DNA from: Acidobacteriota bacterium
Lineage (GTDB): Bacteria > Acidobacteriota > Terriglobia > Acidiferrales > UBA7541
Direction of reading: 5' to 3'
Length of the DNA stretch: 64,000 bases
Assembly (NCBI GenBank): GCA_013289855.1
Contig: JABCZD010000004.1
Coordinates: forward strand, 186,001-250,000
Below are positions 1 through 6,950 of the stretch, in pieces. Position 1 is the first letter of the stretch, and each line of letters starts with the position of its first letter. Both the position numbers and the translations under genes were made by a program. Below the pieces are notes generated by a model. That model searched no databases. It was not told where the DNA came from and worked only from the letters and a program-made list of their open reading frames with translations.

Positions 1-1
1 G

Positions 2-157
2 TTACAATCGCCCGGTTAGCAGCAGAATGAGAATGATTAGAATTACCACGCTGACCCCGCTGATCGGGTAGTAGCCCCAATTCTTGCTATGCGGCCAGGT
101 CGGCAGCGCTCCAATCAGCGCCACAATCAACACGACGGTCAGAATCAGCATCAACAT
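2..157 (-). CDS. DUF3309 family small membrane protein
   Basis: This 51-residue ORF is too short for usual ORF cut-offs. It reads as a hydrophobic helix, a short polar turn with GALPTWPHSKNWGYYPISG, and a second hydrophobic helix ending LLLTGRL. That layout and the turn (LPTWP...WGY.P.SG) match the DUF3309 family of tiny inner-membrane proteins of unknown function. The ATG at 155-157 is the only in-frame start upstream of the turn. It lies about 95 bp downstream of the BON protein on the same strand and may share its transcript. No function is claimed. The family call is fairly secure; a role is not known. Confidence 0.75.
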   Translation of the reverse strand: MLMLILTVVLIVALIGALPTWPHSKNWGYYPISGVSVVILIILILLLTGRL

Positions 158-251
158 TACGAACTACCTCCGACAATCCATTTTTGCAACTTGTTTCTCG
201 AGCTTTCAGATGCTGCGTGCCTTTCGGTCGTCACCTCGCTTGCTGCTGAGG

Positions 252-683
252 TTAGGACTTAGGAGGCGCAATGGTCAATTTGTTGTGTACGTTGCCTTCG
301 CCCGCGATCTCAACTGCTTTCGCCTCGATGTTGGCCTTTTCATAGTCCGAGCGCACCGGGCCTTTAAGCGTAACGCTGCCGTTGCGGCTGATAATCTTGA
401 TGTTGTGCGCGTAAGTCGATAGCGACTTGTCTTGATAAATGGCACTGCGGATTTTCTTCGTCAAATCGTTATCCGCGGGATCCACCTTTTGACTGTCCGC
501 GGTTTTCACATTGCTATTGGCGTCGCCTTTGTTCGCGCTGGTGTTGTCGGGCGCCTGTTGCGCCTCTTGCGTGCTGCTCGTTTGTGGCATGCTTCCCGGA
601 TGCGGCGATGGCAGAGCGACAAGCGCGGTGCCAAGCACCAGGCTGCTGCCGAGCGTGATAATGTGATAGTTAATCCGCTTCAT
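252..683 (-). CDS. secreted BON-domain protein
   Basis: The protein has 143 residues with the start at the ATG at 681-683, where a signal peptide (MKRINY then a hydrophobic stretch ending ALVALPS) begins at once; an upstream in-frame start at 725 would add 14 polar residues. A low-complexity linker rich in Gln, Ser, Asn and Asp follows. The last ~70 residues form one BON domain: DLTKKIRSAIYQDKSLS, NIKIISRNGSVTLKGPV and VEIAGEGNVHNKLTI show its alpha-beta-beta pattern and conserved glycines. BON proteins such as OsmY act in the periplasm and are tied to envelope stress. The stress role is inferred from the family. Confidence 0.85.
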   Translation of the reverse strand: MKRINYHIITLGSSLVLGTALVALPSPHPGSMPQTSSTQEAQQAPDNTSANKGDANSNVKTADSQKVDPADNDLTKKIRSAIYQDKSLSTYAHNIKIISRNGSVTLKGPVRSDYEKANIEAKAVEIAGEGNVHNKLTIAPPKS

Positions 684-903
684 TTTCTGACCTCGATTTG
701 AAATATTCTGCCGTCTGCACTTCAACAGCAGAGCCCAAGCTCATCACTGCTTCTTCAACTATTCGGCAGACTACGCGTGAGGGTAGATCGGAGCCCATCG
801 GGTGAACGGCGTAATTTGTTGTAGAACGCACCGTAGCCGCGTTCCATGTCTTTCTAGATGCACGTTTTTCCTGTATGTAAGGTTGTAAGGTCTCGTGCCG
901 TGA

Positions 904-3348
904 TCACAGGTGCGATTTCCGCATCCGCAGGGCGTTCGCGATAACCGAGACGGAACTAAAACTCATCGCCGCGCTGGCGATCATGGGGCTGAGCAGCCAG
1001 CCGAACCATGGATAGAAAACGCCGGCGGCGATTGGGATGCCCAGCGCGTTGTACAGAAAAGCAAAAGCCAGGTTCTGCCGAATGTTGCTGATCGTGGCTT
1101 CGCTCAAACGGCGCGCCCGCAGAATCCCCCGCAAATCTCCCTTAAGCAAAACAATTCCGGCGTTTTCTATGGCCACATCAGTGCCGCCACCCATGGCGAT
1201 GCCAACATGCGCGGCCGCCAAAGCGGGCGCGTCGTTAATGCCGTCGCCAGCCATAGCGACGACGCGCCCTTCACTTCGCAAACGGTGGATCACTTCCGCT
1301 TTTTGTTCGGGCCGAACTTCGGACTCGACCTCTTCGATGCCGACCTCCCGCGCCACCGCACTGGCGGCCTCACTCCGGTCCCCCGTAAGCATCACGATAC
1401 GCAATCCCTGCGCACGCAGTTCGCGGATCGCCTCCGGCGTAGAGGCTTTCACCTTGTCGCGTAGCGTCAGCCGCGCGCACGCCGCGCCGTCGATAGCTAC
1501 AAATATGAACGTCCCTGCCAAGGCCGCAGACGCGTTACCCGCCGCAGTACCGCTTTCGGAGACCGTGACTACTCCCTGCTCCTGAATAAATCGCGACGCG
1601 CCCGCGAGGACCTGGTGCCCGCTGACCATCCCCGAAACACCCCCTCCAGCGGTAGAACGGAAACTTTCGACATTTTGCAGCGAAATATTTTTTCCCACCG
1701 CGGCCCGTACCACCGCGCGGGCCAGCGGATGTTCGCTGTGGCTCTCGACGCTGGCGACCAGCGCCAACACTTCGTCAGTCGACCAGCCGCCAGAGCTTTC
1801 CAGCAGTTCCACCTCGGTCATCTCCGGCTTGCCTTCTGTGAGCGTCCCAGTCTTGTCGATCACCAGCGTGTCCACTTTGGCCAGCATTTCCAGCGCTTCA
1901 GCGTCACGCACCAGCACTCCCGCCGTCGCGCCCCGCCCCACCGCCACCATGATCGACATCGGCGTAGCCAATCCCAGCGCGCACGGGCAAGCAATAATCA
2001 GCACCGCCACCGCGGCAACCAATGCATGCGCCAATCGCGGCTGCGGACCAACCGCCGCCCACACCGCAAACGCCAGAATCGCCGCCGCCACCACCGCCGG
2101 CACAAAGTAGCCCGCCACGCGGTCCGCCAGACGCTGCATCGGCGCGCGACTCCGCTGCGCTTCGCTGACCAGTTTCACAATCTGCGCCAGCGTAGTCTCG
2201 CTGCCCACGCGCTCCGCCTCCATCACAAAGCTGCCGCTGGTGTTCAGCGTGCCGCCGGTGACGCGGTCGCCCACGCTCTTTTCCACGGGCAGCGATTCGC
2301 CAGTGACCATCGATTCGTCCAGCGCGCTCGCCCCCTCGCGAATCACCCCATCCACCGGCACGCTCTCGCCGGGCCGCACCCTCACGCGATCCCCCGCAAT
2401 AATCTGTTCCAGCGCAACGTCCTGCTCCCCGCCGTCAGCGGAAATTTTATGCGCCTGCTTGGGCGCGAGATTTAGCAACGCCCGAATCGCGCCGCTGGTT
2501 TTCTGCCGCGCCCGCAGCTCCAGCACTTGCCCCAGCAGCACCAGCGCGGTGATCACTGCCGCAGCTTCAAAATAAACCGGCACGCCACCGTGCATGTCGC
2601 GAAACGACGCCGGAAATATCTGCGGAAACGCCGTTGCTACCAGGCTATCGAGGTACGCCGCCCCCGTACCCAGCCCGATCAGCGTAAACATGTTCGGGCT
2701 GCGATTCACCAGCGACGCCCAGAAGCGCTCAAAAAAAGGCCAGCCGCACCACAGCACCACCGGAGTGGCCAGCGCGCATTGCATCCAATTGAGAGCGCCG
2801 TCCGCCAAGTGAACATGTACGTCGACACCAAACATTGGTGCCAACATCTCTCCCAACATCGACACCACCAATAGCGGCGCAGATAGCGCCGCGGCCACCC
2901 AGAAGCGCTTCCACATCGAATCGTATTCCGGATCGGATTGTTCCGCGGCCGCAACCACGTCCATCGGCTCCAGCGCCATTCCGCACTTCGGACATGGGCC
3001 TGGGCCCAGCTGAATAATCTCCGGATGCATCGGGCAGGTGTAACGGTTCTGATTCCCGCCGGCGCTGTTCCCGGCGCGAGCGTGAGCTGCGGTTTCTGAT
3101 GGCAGTTGCGCATCCGACGCAGGAACCGCATGCATAGCCGCAGTCCGAGCAGCAGAAAGATATTTTTCCGGCTCTTTCGTAAACCGCTCCGCGCACCCGC
3201 GTGAGCAAAAATAGTACGCCGTCCCGGCATGCTCCACCGTGCCCGCCGCCTTCGCCGGATCAACGCTCATTCCACACACCGGATCTTTCGCCGACGCCTT
3301 GCCATGCAAAATCGGCAGCACCAACGGGTTTTTCTGAGACTCGTCCAC
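904..3348 (-). CDS. copA: copper-type P1B ATPase with YHS and CPMHPE N-terminal metal domains
   Basis: An 814-residue heavy-metal-exporting P-type ATPase of the inner membrane. In order: a YHS domain (residues ~22-64, [16 protein letters not shown]), a linker, a heavy-metal-binding domain with YTCPMHPEI and GPCPKCGM (~103-130), membrane helices, the TGES actuator loop, the Cys-Pro-Cys membrane site (C454-P-C456), the phosphorylated Asp in DKTGTLT (D498), a SEHPLA motif, and the GDGINDAP hinge. The CPC motif indicates Cu(I)/Ag(I) export. The usual CxxC HMA domain is absent and is replaced by the YHS plus CPMHPE modules. The start is a GTG behind AGGAGAGGG. It lies 190 bp downstream of csoR on the same strand, so CsoR control of a copper-export operon is likely (inference). 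Confidence 0.95.
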   Translation of the reverse strand: MDESQKNPLVLPILHGKASAKDPVCGMSVDPAKAAGTVEHAGTAYYFCSRGCAERFTKEPEKYLSAARTAAMHAVPASDAQLPSETAAHARAGNSAGGNQNRYTCPMHPEIIQLGPGPCPKCGMALEPMDVVAAAEQSDPEYDSMWKRFWVAAALSAPLLVVSMLGEMLAPMFGVDVHVHLADGALNWMQCALATPVVLWCGWPFFERFWASLVNRSPNMFTLIGLGTGAAYLDSLVATAFPQIFPASFRDMHGGVPVYFEAAAVITALVLLGQVLELRARQKTSGAIRALLNLAPKQAHKISADGGEQDVALEQIIAGDRVRVRPGESVPVDGVIREGASALDESMVTGESLPVEKSVGDRVTGGTLNTSGSFVMEAERVGSETTLAQIVKLVSEAQRSRAPMQRLADRVAGYFVPAVVAAAILAFAVWAAVGPQPRLAHALVAAVAVLIIACPCALGLATPMSIMVAVGRGATAGVLVRDAEALEMLAKVDTLVIDKTGTLTEGKPEMTEVELLESSGGWSTDEVLALVASVESHSEHPLARAVVRAAVGKNISLQNVESFRSTAGGGVSGMVSGHQVLAGASRFIQEQGVVTVSESGTAAGNASAALAGTFIFVAIDGAACARLTLRDKVKASTPEAIRELRAQGLRIVMLTGDRSEAASAVAREVGIEEVESEVRPEQKAEVIHRLRSEGRVVAMAGDGINDAPALAAAHVGIAMGGGTDVAIENAGIVLLKGDLRGILRARRLSEATISNIRQNLAFAFLYNALGIPIAAGVFYPWFGWLLSPMIASAAMSFSSVSVIANALRMRKSHL

Positions 3349-3540
3349 AATCCCTCTCCTAGCGTTTCCTTTGCGTTCTCGTGTGTTCTCTACGCGTTCT
3401 TTTGGCGTTTTTTCTTGCTTCTTTTCGTGTTCTTTCGCGTTCTCCCGCGTTACGTTCTCCTACCGACGCGCACATTCCGCGCAACGCGACCATATCAGCC
3501 TTTTATAGAAGCGCACTTCTTGCACCCAATCGCGGCAAGA
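3349..3540 (-). other. purine-rich csoR-copA spacer with GAGAACGC-like repeats
   Basis: This 192-bp spacer holds no gene. Read on the minus strand it contains repeated short units of the form GAGAACGC or AGAACGC, and ends in the copA ribosome-binding site AGGAGAGGG. No terminator or hairpin was found, which agrees with co-transcription of csoR and copA. Confidence 0.4.
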
Positions 3541-3906
3541 TCAACGCAAATGCTTGTAGATAAGCTCAAGCAGCTCTTCATACACCGCTTCGCCCTCTTC
3601 ACGCTTCCCGCTCTTCATCGCCTGAGTAGTGCAGTGCAGTAAATGGTTCCGCATCAGGTTGCGCGCCACTCCACGCAGCGCTTCCTGCACGCTGGCAATC
3701 TGCGTAATAATGTCCGCGCAATAGCGATCCTCTTCCACCATCTTCTGCAGCCCGCGCACCTGCCCCTCGATCCGCCGCAGCCGGTGCCGATTGCTCTCCT
3801 TCAGCGCAGGATCCACCCCCACCGCCTTCCGCGCCTGTCCCTGCACCTCGCAAGCGCAATTAGCCGCCACCACGTGCCCGCCCCCTGCAGTCTTCGCCGC
3901 TCGCAT
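3541..3906 (-). CDS. csoR: CsoR-family copper-sensing repressor
   Basis: A 121-residue all-helical DNA-binding repressor of the CsoR/RcnR (DUF156) family. The core HRLRRIEGQVRGLQKMVEEDRYCADIITQI is clear. Metal ligands C63, H88 and C92 have the same spacing (25 and 29 residues apart) as Cys36, His61 and Cys65 of Mycobacterium CsoR, which fits Cu(I) rather than Ni/Co or formaldehyde sensing. There is a ~30-residue N-terminal extension with two further Cys (17 and 19). It is the first gene of the minus-strand unit with the copper ATPase. A C-rich operator-like tract overlaps its promoter and start codon, suggesting autoregulation. Copper specificity is inferred from ligands and neighbour. Confidence 0.92.
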   Translation of the reverse strand: MRAAKTAGGGHVVAANCACEVQGQARKAVGVDPALKESNRHRLRRIEGQVRGLQKMVEEDRYCADIITQIASVQEALRGVARNLMRNHLLHCTTQAMKSGKREEGEAVYEELLELIYKHLR

Positions 3907-3953
3907 ATATACCCCCAGCCCCTATATATACTCCTATCCCCTATCTAAAGCAA
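3905..3953 (-). promoter_or_regulatory. csoR promoter and candidate CsoR operator
   Basis: On the minus strand there is TTGCTT (3948-3953), a 17-bp spacer and TATATA (3925-3930), a plausible sigma-70 promoter. Between the -10 box and the ATG lies TATAGGGGCTGGGGGTATA, an AT-flanked double G-tract typical of CsoR/RcnR-family operators, and a further GGGG lies in the spacer. The predicted transcript has a leader of only about 12 nt, in which the operator G-tract would also serve as ribosome-binding site. Assignment is by pattern only. Confidence 0.5.
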
Positions 3954-4013
3954 GCTGACGACAACATCTTGCGAAGCGCCCAGGTAGACGAACGGGCTTA
4001 CAATTGTCGATTC

Positions 4014-4718
4014 ATGGCCTCAGCTAAGTTCGATTTTGTGAAGACCCTGCGTCGGCTGCCACTCTTCACCGACCTGTCCGAAACAGAGCTATCTCTGATC
4101 GCTGCCAGTGTCAGCCGTCTGTATTTCGAACAGGACGCAATAATCTTTGCTGAAGGCGACGTCTGCGGCGAACTCCTGATCGTGGAAGAAGGAACTGTAA
4201 GGATTGTCAAATCCGCATTGAGCGGCAGACAGCAACTCCTCGGAATCGAGCGCAGGGGTAGCTCGCTTGCGGAGGTCGCGGTCTTTGACGGTGGCCGTTA
4301 TCCGGCCACTGCCGAAGCCGCCAGCGCAACAATCTTGTTGCGACTCCCAGCCGATAGCTTTCGCAATATCTGTTTGCAAAACCCCGAAATGGCGTTGAAG
4401 GTTTTCAAAGTGCTTGGACATCGCTTACGGCATTTGGTCGCTCTCGTCGAAGAGCTATCATTCTCCACCGTTCGCGGTCGTCTCATTGCGCATCTCTTGT
4501 GTTTAGCGGAGGAATCGGGGCAGCAGAGTCCGCGGGGAGTTTATTTTGAACTGTCAGAAAACAACGAGCAAATGGCCGCTCGGCTCGGTACGGTACGGGA
4601 ATTGGTCTCTCGAAACCTCGGGCGATTACACGAAGAGAAGTTGATCCAAATGAATAGACGCGCCGTCAGTATTCCCGATCTCGCCATTCTCCGCGCTGAA
4701 ATCACAAGCGGCGTCTAG
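4014..4718 (+). CDS. Crp/Fnr family transcriptional regulator
   Basis: A 234-residue regulator with an N-terminal cyclic-nucleotide-like beta-roll (~15-110), a dimerisation helix (~120-150) and a C-terminal winged helix-turn-helix (~183-205). The recognition helix TVRELVSRNLGRL keeps the Glu-x-x-Ser-Arg of CRP/FNR (E196, S199, R200). The N-terminal cysteine cluster of FNR is missing; the only Cys are 51, 120 and 163, so it is not a classic Fe-S oxygen sensor. The ATG at 4014 was chosen because the family fold starts there (a TTG at 3969 is possible). It is divergent from csoR. The ferredoxin downstream has a TGAC-N4-GTCA palindrome in front of it that suits this family. Confidence 0.88.
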   Translation: MASAKFDFVKTLRRLPLFTDLSETELSLIAASVSRLYFEQDAIIFAEGDVCGELLIVEEGTVRIVKSALSGRQQLLGIERRGSSLAEVAVFDGGRYPATAEAASATILLRLPADSFRNICLQNPEMALKVFKVLGHRLRHLVALVEELSFSTVRGRLIAHLLCLAEESGQQSPRGVYFELSENNEQMAARLGTVRELVSRNLGRLHEEKLIQMNRRAVSIPDLAILRAEITSGV

Positions 4719-4757
4719 ACTGGGCGAACCTTCTCCGCGTTTTTTTCTCGACCACCG

Positions 4758-4769
4758 TGACTTAAGTCA
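4758..4769. promoter_or_regulatory. TGAC-TTAA-GTCA palindrome, candidate Crp/Fnr-family operator
   Basis: A perfect 12-bp palindrome, TGACTTAAGTCA, lies 125 bp upstream of the ferredoxin gene and 40 bp after the Crp/Fnr regulator gene. Family members such as FNR, DNR and HcpR use TTGA(C/T)-N4-(G/A)TCAA sites, and the core matches although the outer T/A pair is missing. The regulator next door is the natural candidate to bind it. Confidence 0.45.
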
Positions 4770-4893
4770 TCGTCCCAATTACTTCGAAACCCCTATGCTG
4801 GGGCCGGTCGCAGCGGGCCGTCTTCGGACCAAGCGACGCCCAATATCCAAAGGGTTTCGACAAGCTTCTTTCACGCGACCTCGGGAGATCTGA

Positions 4894-5196
4894 ATGCCAT
4901 TCGTTATTGCACAACCGTGTGCCGGAATAAAAGACACCGCATGCGTGGATGTTTGTCCTTGCGATTGCATTCATCCACGCACAGACGAGATCGAGTTTGC
5001 CGATTCGCCGCAGCTTTATATCAATCCTGATGAGTGTATTGATTGCGGCGCTTGCATCCCAGTCTGTCCCGTATCCGCGATATTCCCCGTCGAAGACCTT
5101 CCAAAACAGTGGAGTAGCTTCGCGGAGATTAACGCGCGGTGGTACCACGCGAAATCGGAACACCAGCAAACCCCAGAGCGGACTACAACCTTGTAA
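4894..5196 (+). CDS. ferredoxin, 7Fe/8Fe type
   Basis: A 100-residue soluble electron carrier. Cys at 9, 17, 21, 23 and 25 and the second cluster motif C48-x2-C51-x2-C54-x3-C58-P match bacterial FdxA-like ferredoxins that bind one [3Fe-4S] and one [4Fe-4S] cluster, or two [4Fe-4S]. The extra Cys (five in the first motif) leaves the exact cluster type open. The C-terminal tail of about 40 residues is usual for the 7Fe group. The start follows CGGGAGATCTGA. It may be controlled by the Crp/Fnr-type protein upstream through the palindrome at 4758-4769. Its redox partner is not in the window. Confidence 0.93.
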   Translation: MPFVIAQPCAGIKDTACVDVCPCDCIHPRTDEIEFADSPQLYINPDECIDCGACIPVCPVSAIFPVEDLPKQWSSFAEINARWYHAKSEHQQTPERTTTL

Positions 5197-5256
5197 ATGG
5201 ATCCGGCGAGTCTAATCATCTACATGAGACTTGCGGTGGCTGCTATAATGCCGCCC

Positions 5257-5547
5257 ATGACTCTCCTCGAAATTACCTACCAATTGCAAGAACCACTCAC
5301 CCCGCAGCAGCTCGGCCACTTGGGTGAGTTTGCCAACACTTACGGCTTGCGCCGCTTTCGCGTTGACGAAGCCAAGAACCACTTGTCTTTTGAATACGAC
5401 GCCTCGCGCTTGAAAGAAACGCAGGTCATGCACGTTCTGCGCGCCGCGAAAATCCCCGTCACCGGCAAAATCGCAGCGGTGGTGGGCAGCACAACCGATC
5501 CACTCCCCCTTGAACCAGCCGCCCTAACCGTCTCCCGCGAGTCCTGA
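5257..5547 (+). CDS. small HMA-like (ferredoxin-fold) protein without CxxC
   Basis: A 96-residue protein starting at MTLLEITYQL. Predicted order beta-alpha-beta-beta-alpha-beta (LLEITYQL; TPQQLGHLGEFANTYG; LRRFRVDEAKNHLSFEYD; ETQVMHVLRAAKIP) resembles heavy-metal-associated domains, but the metal-binding CxxC is missing, so a copper chaperone role is not supported. The ATG at 5257 was preferred over an in-frame start at 5197 because a TATAAT box (5244-5249) lies between them. With that box the transcript would begin at or next to the ATG. It follows the ferredoxin by 60 bp. Function unknown. Confidence 0.6.
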   Translation: MTLLEITYQLQEPLTPQQLGHLGEFANTYGLRRFRVDEAKNHLSFEYDASRLKETQVMHVLRAAKIPVTGKIAAVVGSTTDPLPLEPAALTVSRES

Positions 5548-5598
5548 GCCTCGCTCCACACCATCTCCAAGCTGCAGCGCGCTGGCCGGTGCCTGTGT

Positions 5599-5625
5599 AG
5601 GTGCCGGACTTCAGTCCGGCCTACT
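5599..5625. repeat. REP-like hairpin, GTAGG...GCCGGACT-TC-AGTCCGGC
   Basis: A perfect 8-bp stem GCCGGACT / AGTCCGGC with a 2-nt loop, flanked by GTAGG and CCTAC that extend the pairing. It has the same architecture (GTAG, GC-rich stem, TC/TTC loop) as the element at 5671-5693 and similar elements at 9196 and 52711. Confidence 0.6.
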
Positions 5626-5670
5626 CAGCCGCGCGACAACCCTGATCCGCAGCAGATTCATCCGGCAGTT

Positions 5671-5693
5671 GTAGCGGCGGGTCTTCAGACCCG
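5671..5693. repeat. REP-like hairpin, GTAGCGG...CGGGTCT-TC-AGACCCG
   Basis: A perfect 7-bp stem CGGGTCT / AGACCCG with loop TC, preceded by TTGTAGCGG. It is the second copy of the GTAG-hairpin type within 70 bp. Confidence 0.6.
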
Positions 5694-5798
5694 TTCTCTT
5701 GCTTTTCACTCTCGATTTTCGTGCACGCGAAATCGCCAAATATCATCCCAGTCTTGCTGGCCGTGATGCGGCACGGCGAGAACTGGGGAACCCCCTAC

Positions 5799-5833
5799 AA
5801 AAAAAATGGGCTCCCGCTTGGGATCGGGAGCCC
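5799..5833 (-). terminator. intrinsic terminator of the candidate RNA
   Basis: A 9-bp perfect stem GGGCTCCCG (5808-5816) / CGGGAGCCC (5825-5833) with an 8-nt loop is followed, on the minus strand, by ATTTTTTTT. It has no obvious protein-coding client on that strand. Confidence 0.75.
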
Positions 5834-5935
5834 TGGAAGGCGCGTTCCATTGCCAGTGTCGTTTTCACACCGGCGCGTGGGGTCATCCATCCTAGCTTCC
5901 CTCTCAGAGGCAGGTGGGAACGGCAGGTAAAAAGT
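5800..5935 (-). ncRNA. candidate structured small RNA on the minus strand
   Basis: Read on the minus strand, the segment folds into a closing helix CGTTCC/GGAACG, an inner hairpin CCTC-TGA-GAGG, a hairpin GCCGGTGT/ACACTGGC (8 bp, one G-U, loop GAAAACG), and then a strong intrinsic terminator. No minus-strand protein gene lies within reach downstream, so this looks like a free-standing RNA. A TTGACA at about 5935-5940 is well placed for a -35 box but no good -10 follows. I could not match it to 6S, tmRNA, RNase P, SRP or a known riboswitch by eye. Identity unknown. Confidence 0.4.
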
Positions 5936-6264
5936 GTCAAGCAAGCCCCTTCCCCCTCGCTTGCCGCTCTTTACAAACCGTCATTTGAAACGCGCCTACG
6001 CAGGAGACTTCTGCACGGCGCACGCCAATCGGCCGGCGCTCATTCCCCCTCCGTAAGTGTATTCATATCTAACATTTGAGAGTTTCGCGAATCGCGCCCC
6101 TCTCCACCACATCGCTTCTCTGTACCGTTTCGGATTCCCGCCCGGTCCGACTCGGGAACCGCCTCCCCGCTTCCCGCTCAGGCCTCGTCCTAGAACTCTG
6201 GTAATACCCTCCCGCCCAGCTCCGTTCTATCGGTTTTTTTCACCAACCGCGCCAAACTCTCCGC

Positions 6265-6633
6265 ATGGTTGCCCCTATTCAGCCCCCCAGCAATCGCGCT
6301 TCTCAAACTCCAATCGTGCGCCGGACCCCGCGCTGGAAACGTGCGCTAGCCTTTTTCCTACTCGACTGTGTGGTCGCCCTCGTCGCCTGGTCCTGGCCGG
6401 TCTTGGCGGACACCTCCAGCACCCTCCGTAACCCGTCGCCCACAGTGTGCTATTGCGCCTGCGCCGAGGCCCATGCCCACGGCGGCTGCGCCAAAATGTG
6501 CGAGCTAAAGAAGTACGCTTCGCGCTGGTGGGCCACCTCCTGTGCCAAACCTCACGCCCACGCCCCCGCCAACAATTCCGGCACCGGTCCGCGCCTCCCG
6601 CACCCCGATCACGCCGAACACGCCCAACTCTAA
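6265..6633 (+). CDS. hypothetical exported Cys/His-rich small protein
   Basis: A 122-residue ORF with a basic N-terminus (RRTPRWKR), a hydrophobic stretch (ALAFFLLDCVVALVAWSWPVLA, ~27-48) that could be a signal peptide, and a short mature part with a tight group of Cys and His (VCYCACAEAHAHGGCAKMCELK) plus a later SCAKPHAHA. Such a pattern could bind metal, but no family is recognised. No clear ribosome-binding site precedes the ATG. It is followed by a strong promoter and a long inverted repeat. It could still be a chance ORF. Confidence 0.45.
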   Translation: MVAPIQPPSNRASQTPIVRRTPRWKRALAFFLLDCVVALVAWSWPVLADTSSTLRNPSPTVCYCACAEAHAHGGCAKMCELKKYASRWWATSCAKPHAHAPANNSGTGPRLPHPDHAEHAQL

Positions 6634-6675
6634 CCGCTGCATCTTAAATATTTTGCCAAAATCCAAAGATTTCTA

Positions 6676-6705
6676 TTGACAAGCGCATCACTACTCTTGT
6701 AAGAT
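6676..6705 (+). promoter_or_regulatory. sigma-70 type promoter TTGACA-N18-TAAGAT
   Basis: TTGACA (6676-6681) is a perfect -35 box; TAAGAT (6700-6705) matches five of six -10 positions; the spacer is 18 bp and the surroundings are AT-rich. Downstream on this strand there is no protein gene before the convergent glycosyltransferase. Confidence 0.6.
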
Positions 6706-6838
6706 ATTACGGTAAAGAACTGCGTCTCGCCCGCAAGTCCCATTACCAACAAGCGCCAAAACGCAGCCTCAACCCCGGCCGCACTCGTTACCACTTGTGC
6801 AACAAAAAGGTGAGATAACTCCCGTAGAATGAACACTT

Positions 6839-6895
6839 GCGAAAGGTTGTGAAAACACAAGTGCTTAAAGTCCCTTTGTTTTCACAACCTTTCGC
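6839..6895. repeat. perfect 18-bp inverted repeat with 21-nt loop
   Basis: GCGAAAGGTTGTGAAAAC at 6839-6856 is exactly the reverse complement of 6878-6895. A stem of this length without mismatch does not arise by chance at this scale. It lies between a rightward promoter and the 3' end of the leftward glycosyltransferase gene. Confidence 0.85.
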
Positions 6896-6950
6896 GATTC
6901 CCCGGCCCCCGGTCCTGCACTCCTGATACAAACTCGGCCTCGCCAAATCG

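Larger units (their letters stand above)
5548..6264. other. 717-bp gene-poor stretch with two hairpin repeats and a structured RNA candidate
   Basis: I see no convincing protein gene. The left part holds two short hairpin repeats (5599-5625 and 5671-5693). The middle holds a minus-strand RNA-like element that ends in a terminator (about 5800-5935). The right part is C-rich sequence in which open frames have no family features. Confidence 0.5.
6634..6950 (+). ncRNA. promoter-led region with 18-bp inverted repeat; candidate RNA regulator
   Basis: No protein gene is seen in this 317-bp gap. It has a near-consensus promoter at 6676-6705 reading right, then about 130 bp without an ORF of note, then a perfect 18-bp inverted repeat (6839-6856 / 6878-6895). 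An upstream segment CACTTGTG (6792-6799) is perfectly complementary to CACAAGTG (6856-6863), which starts at the last base of the left arm and runs into the loop. Two foldings therefore compete. No T-run follows the hairpin. A role is not known. Confidence 0.35.

Noticed and set aside
58..2900. several plus-strand frames antisense to copA and the BON gene
   Set aside because: They lack family features and lie opposite certain genes.
5699..6079. 126-residue plus-strand frame
   Set aside because: It crosses the structured minus-strand RNA element and has no family features.
6057..6431. 124-residue Pro/Arg-rich plus-strand frame
   Set aside because: Overlaps the better candidate at 6265 in another frame; its composition is typical of a shadow frame.
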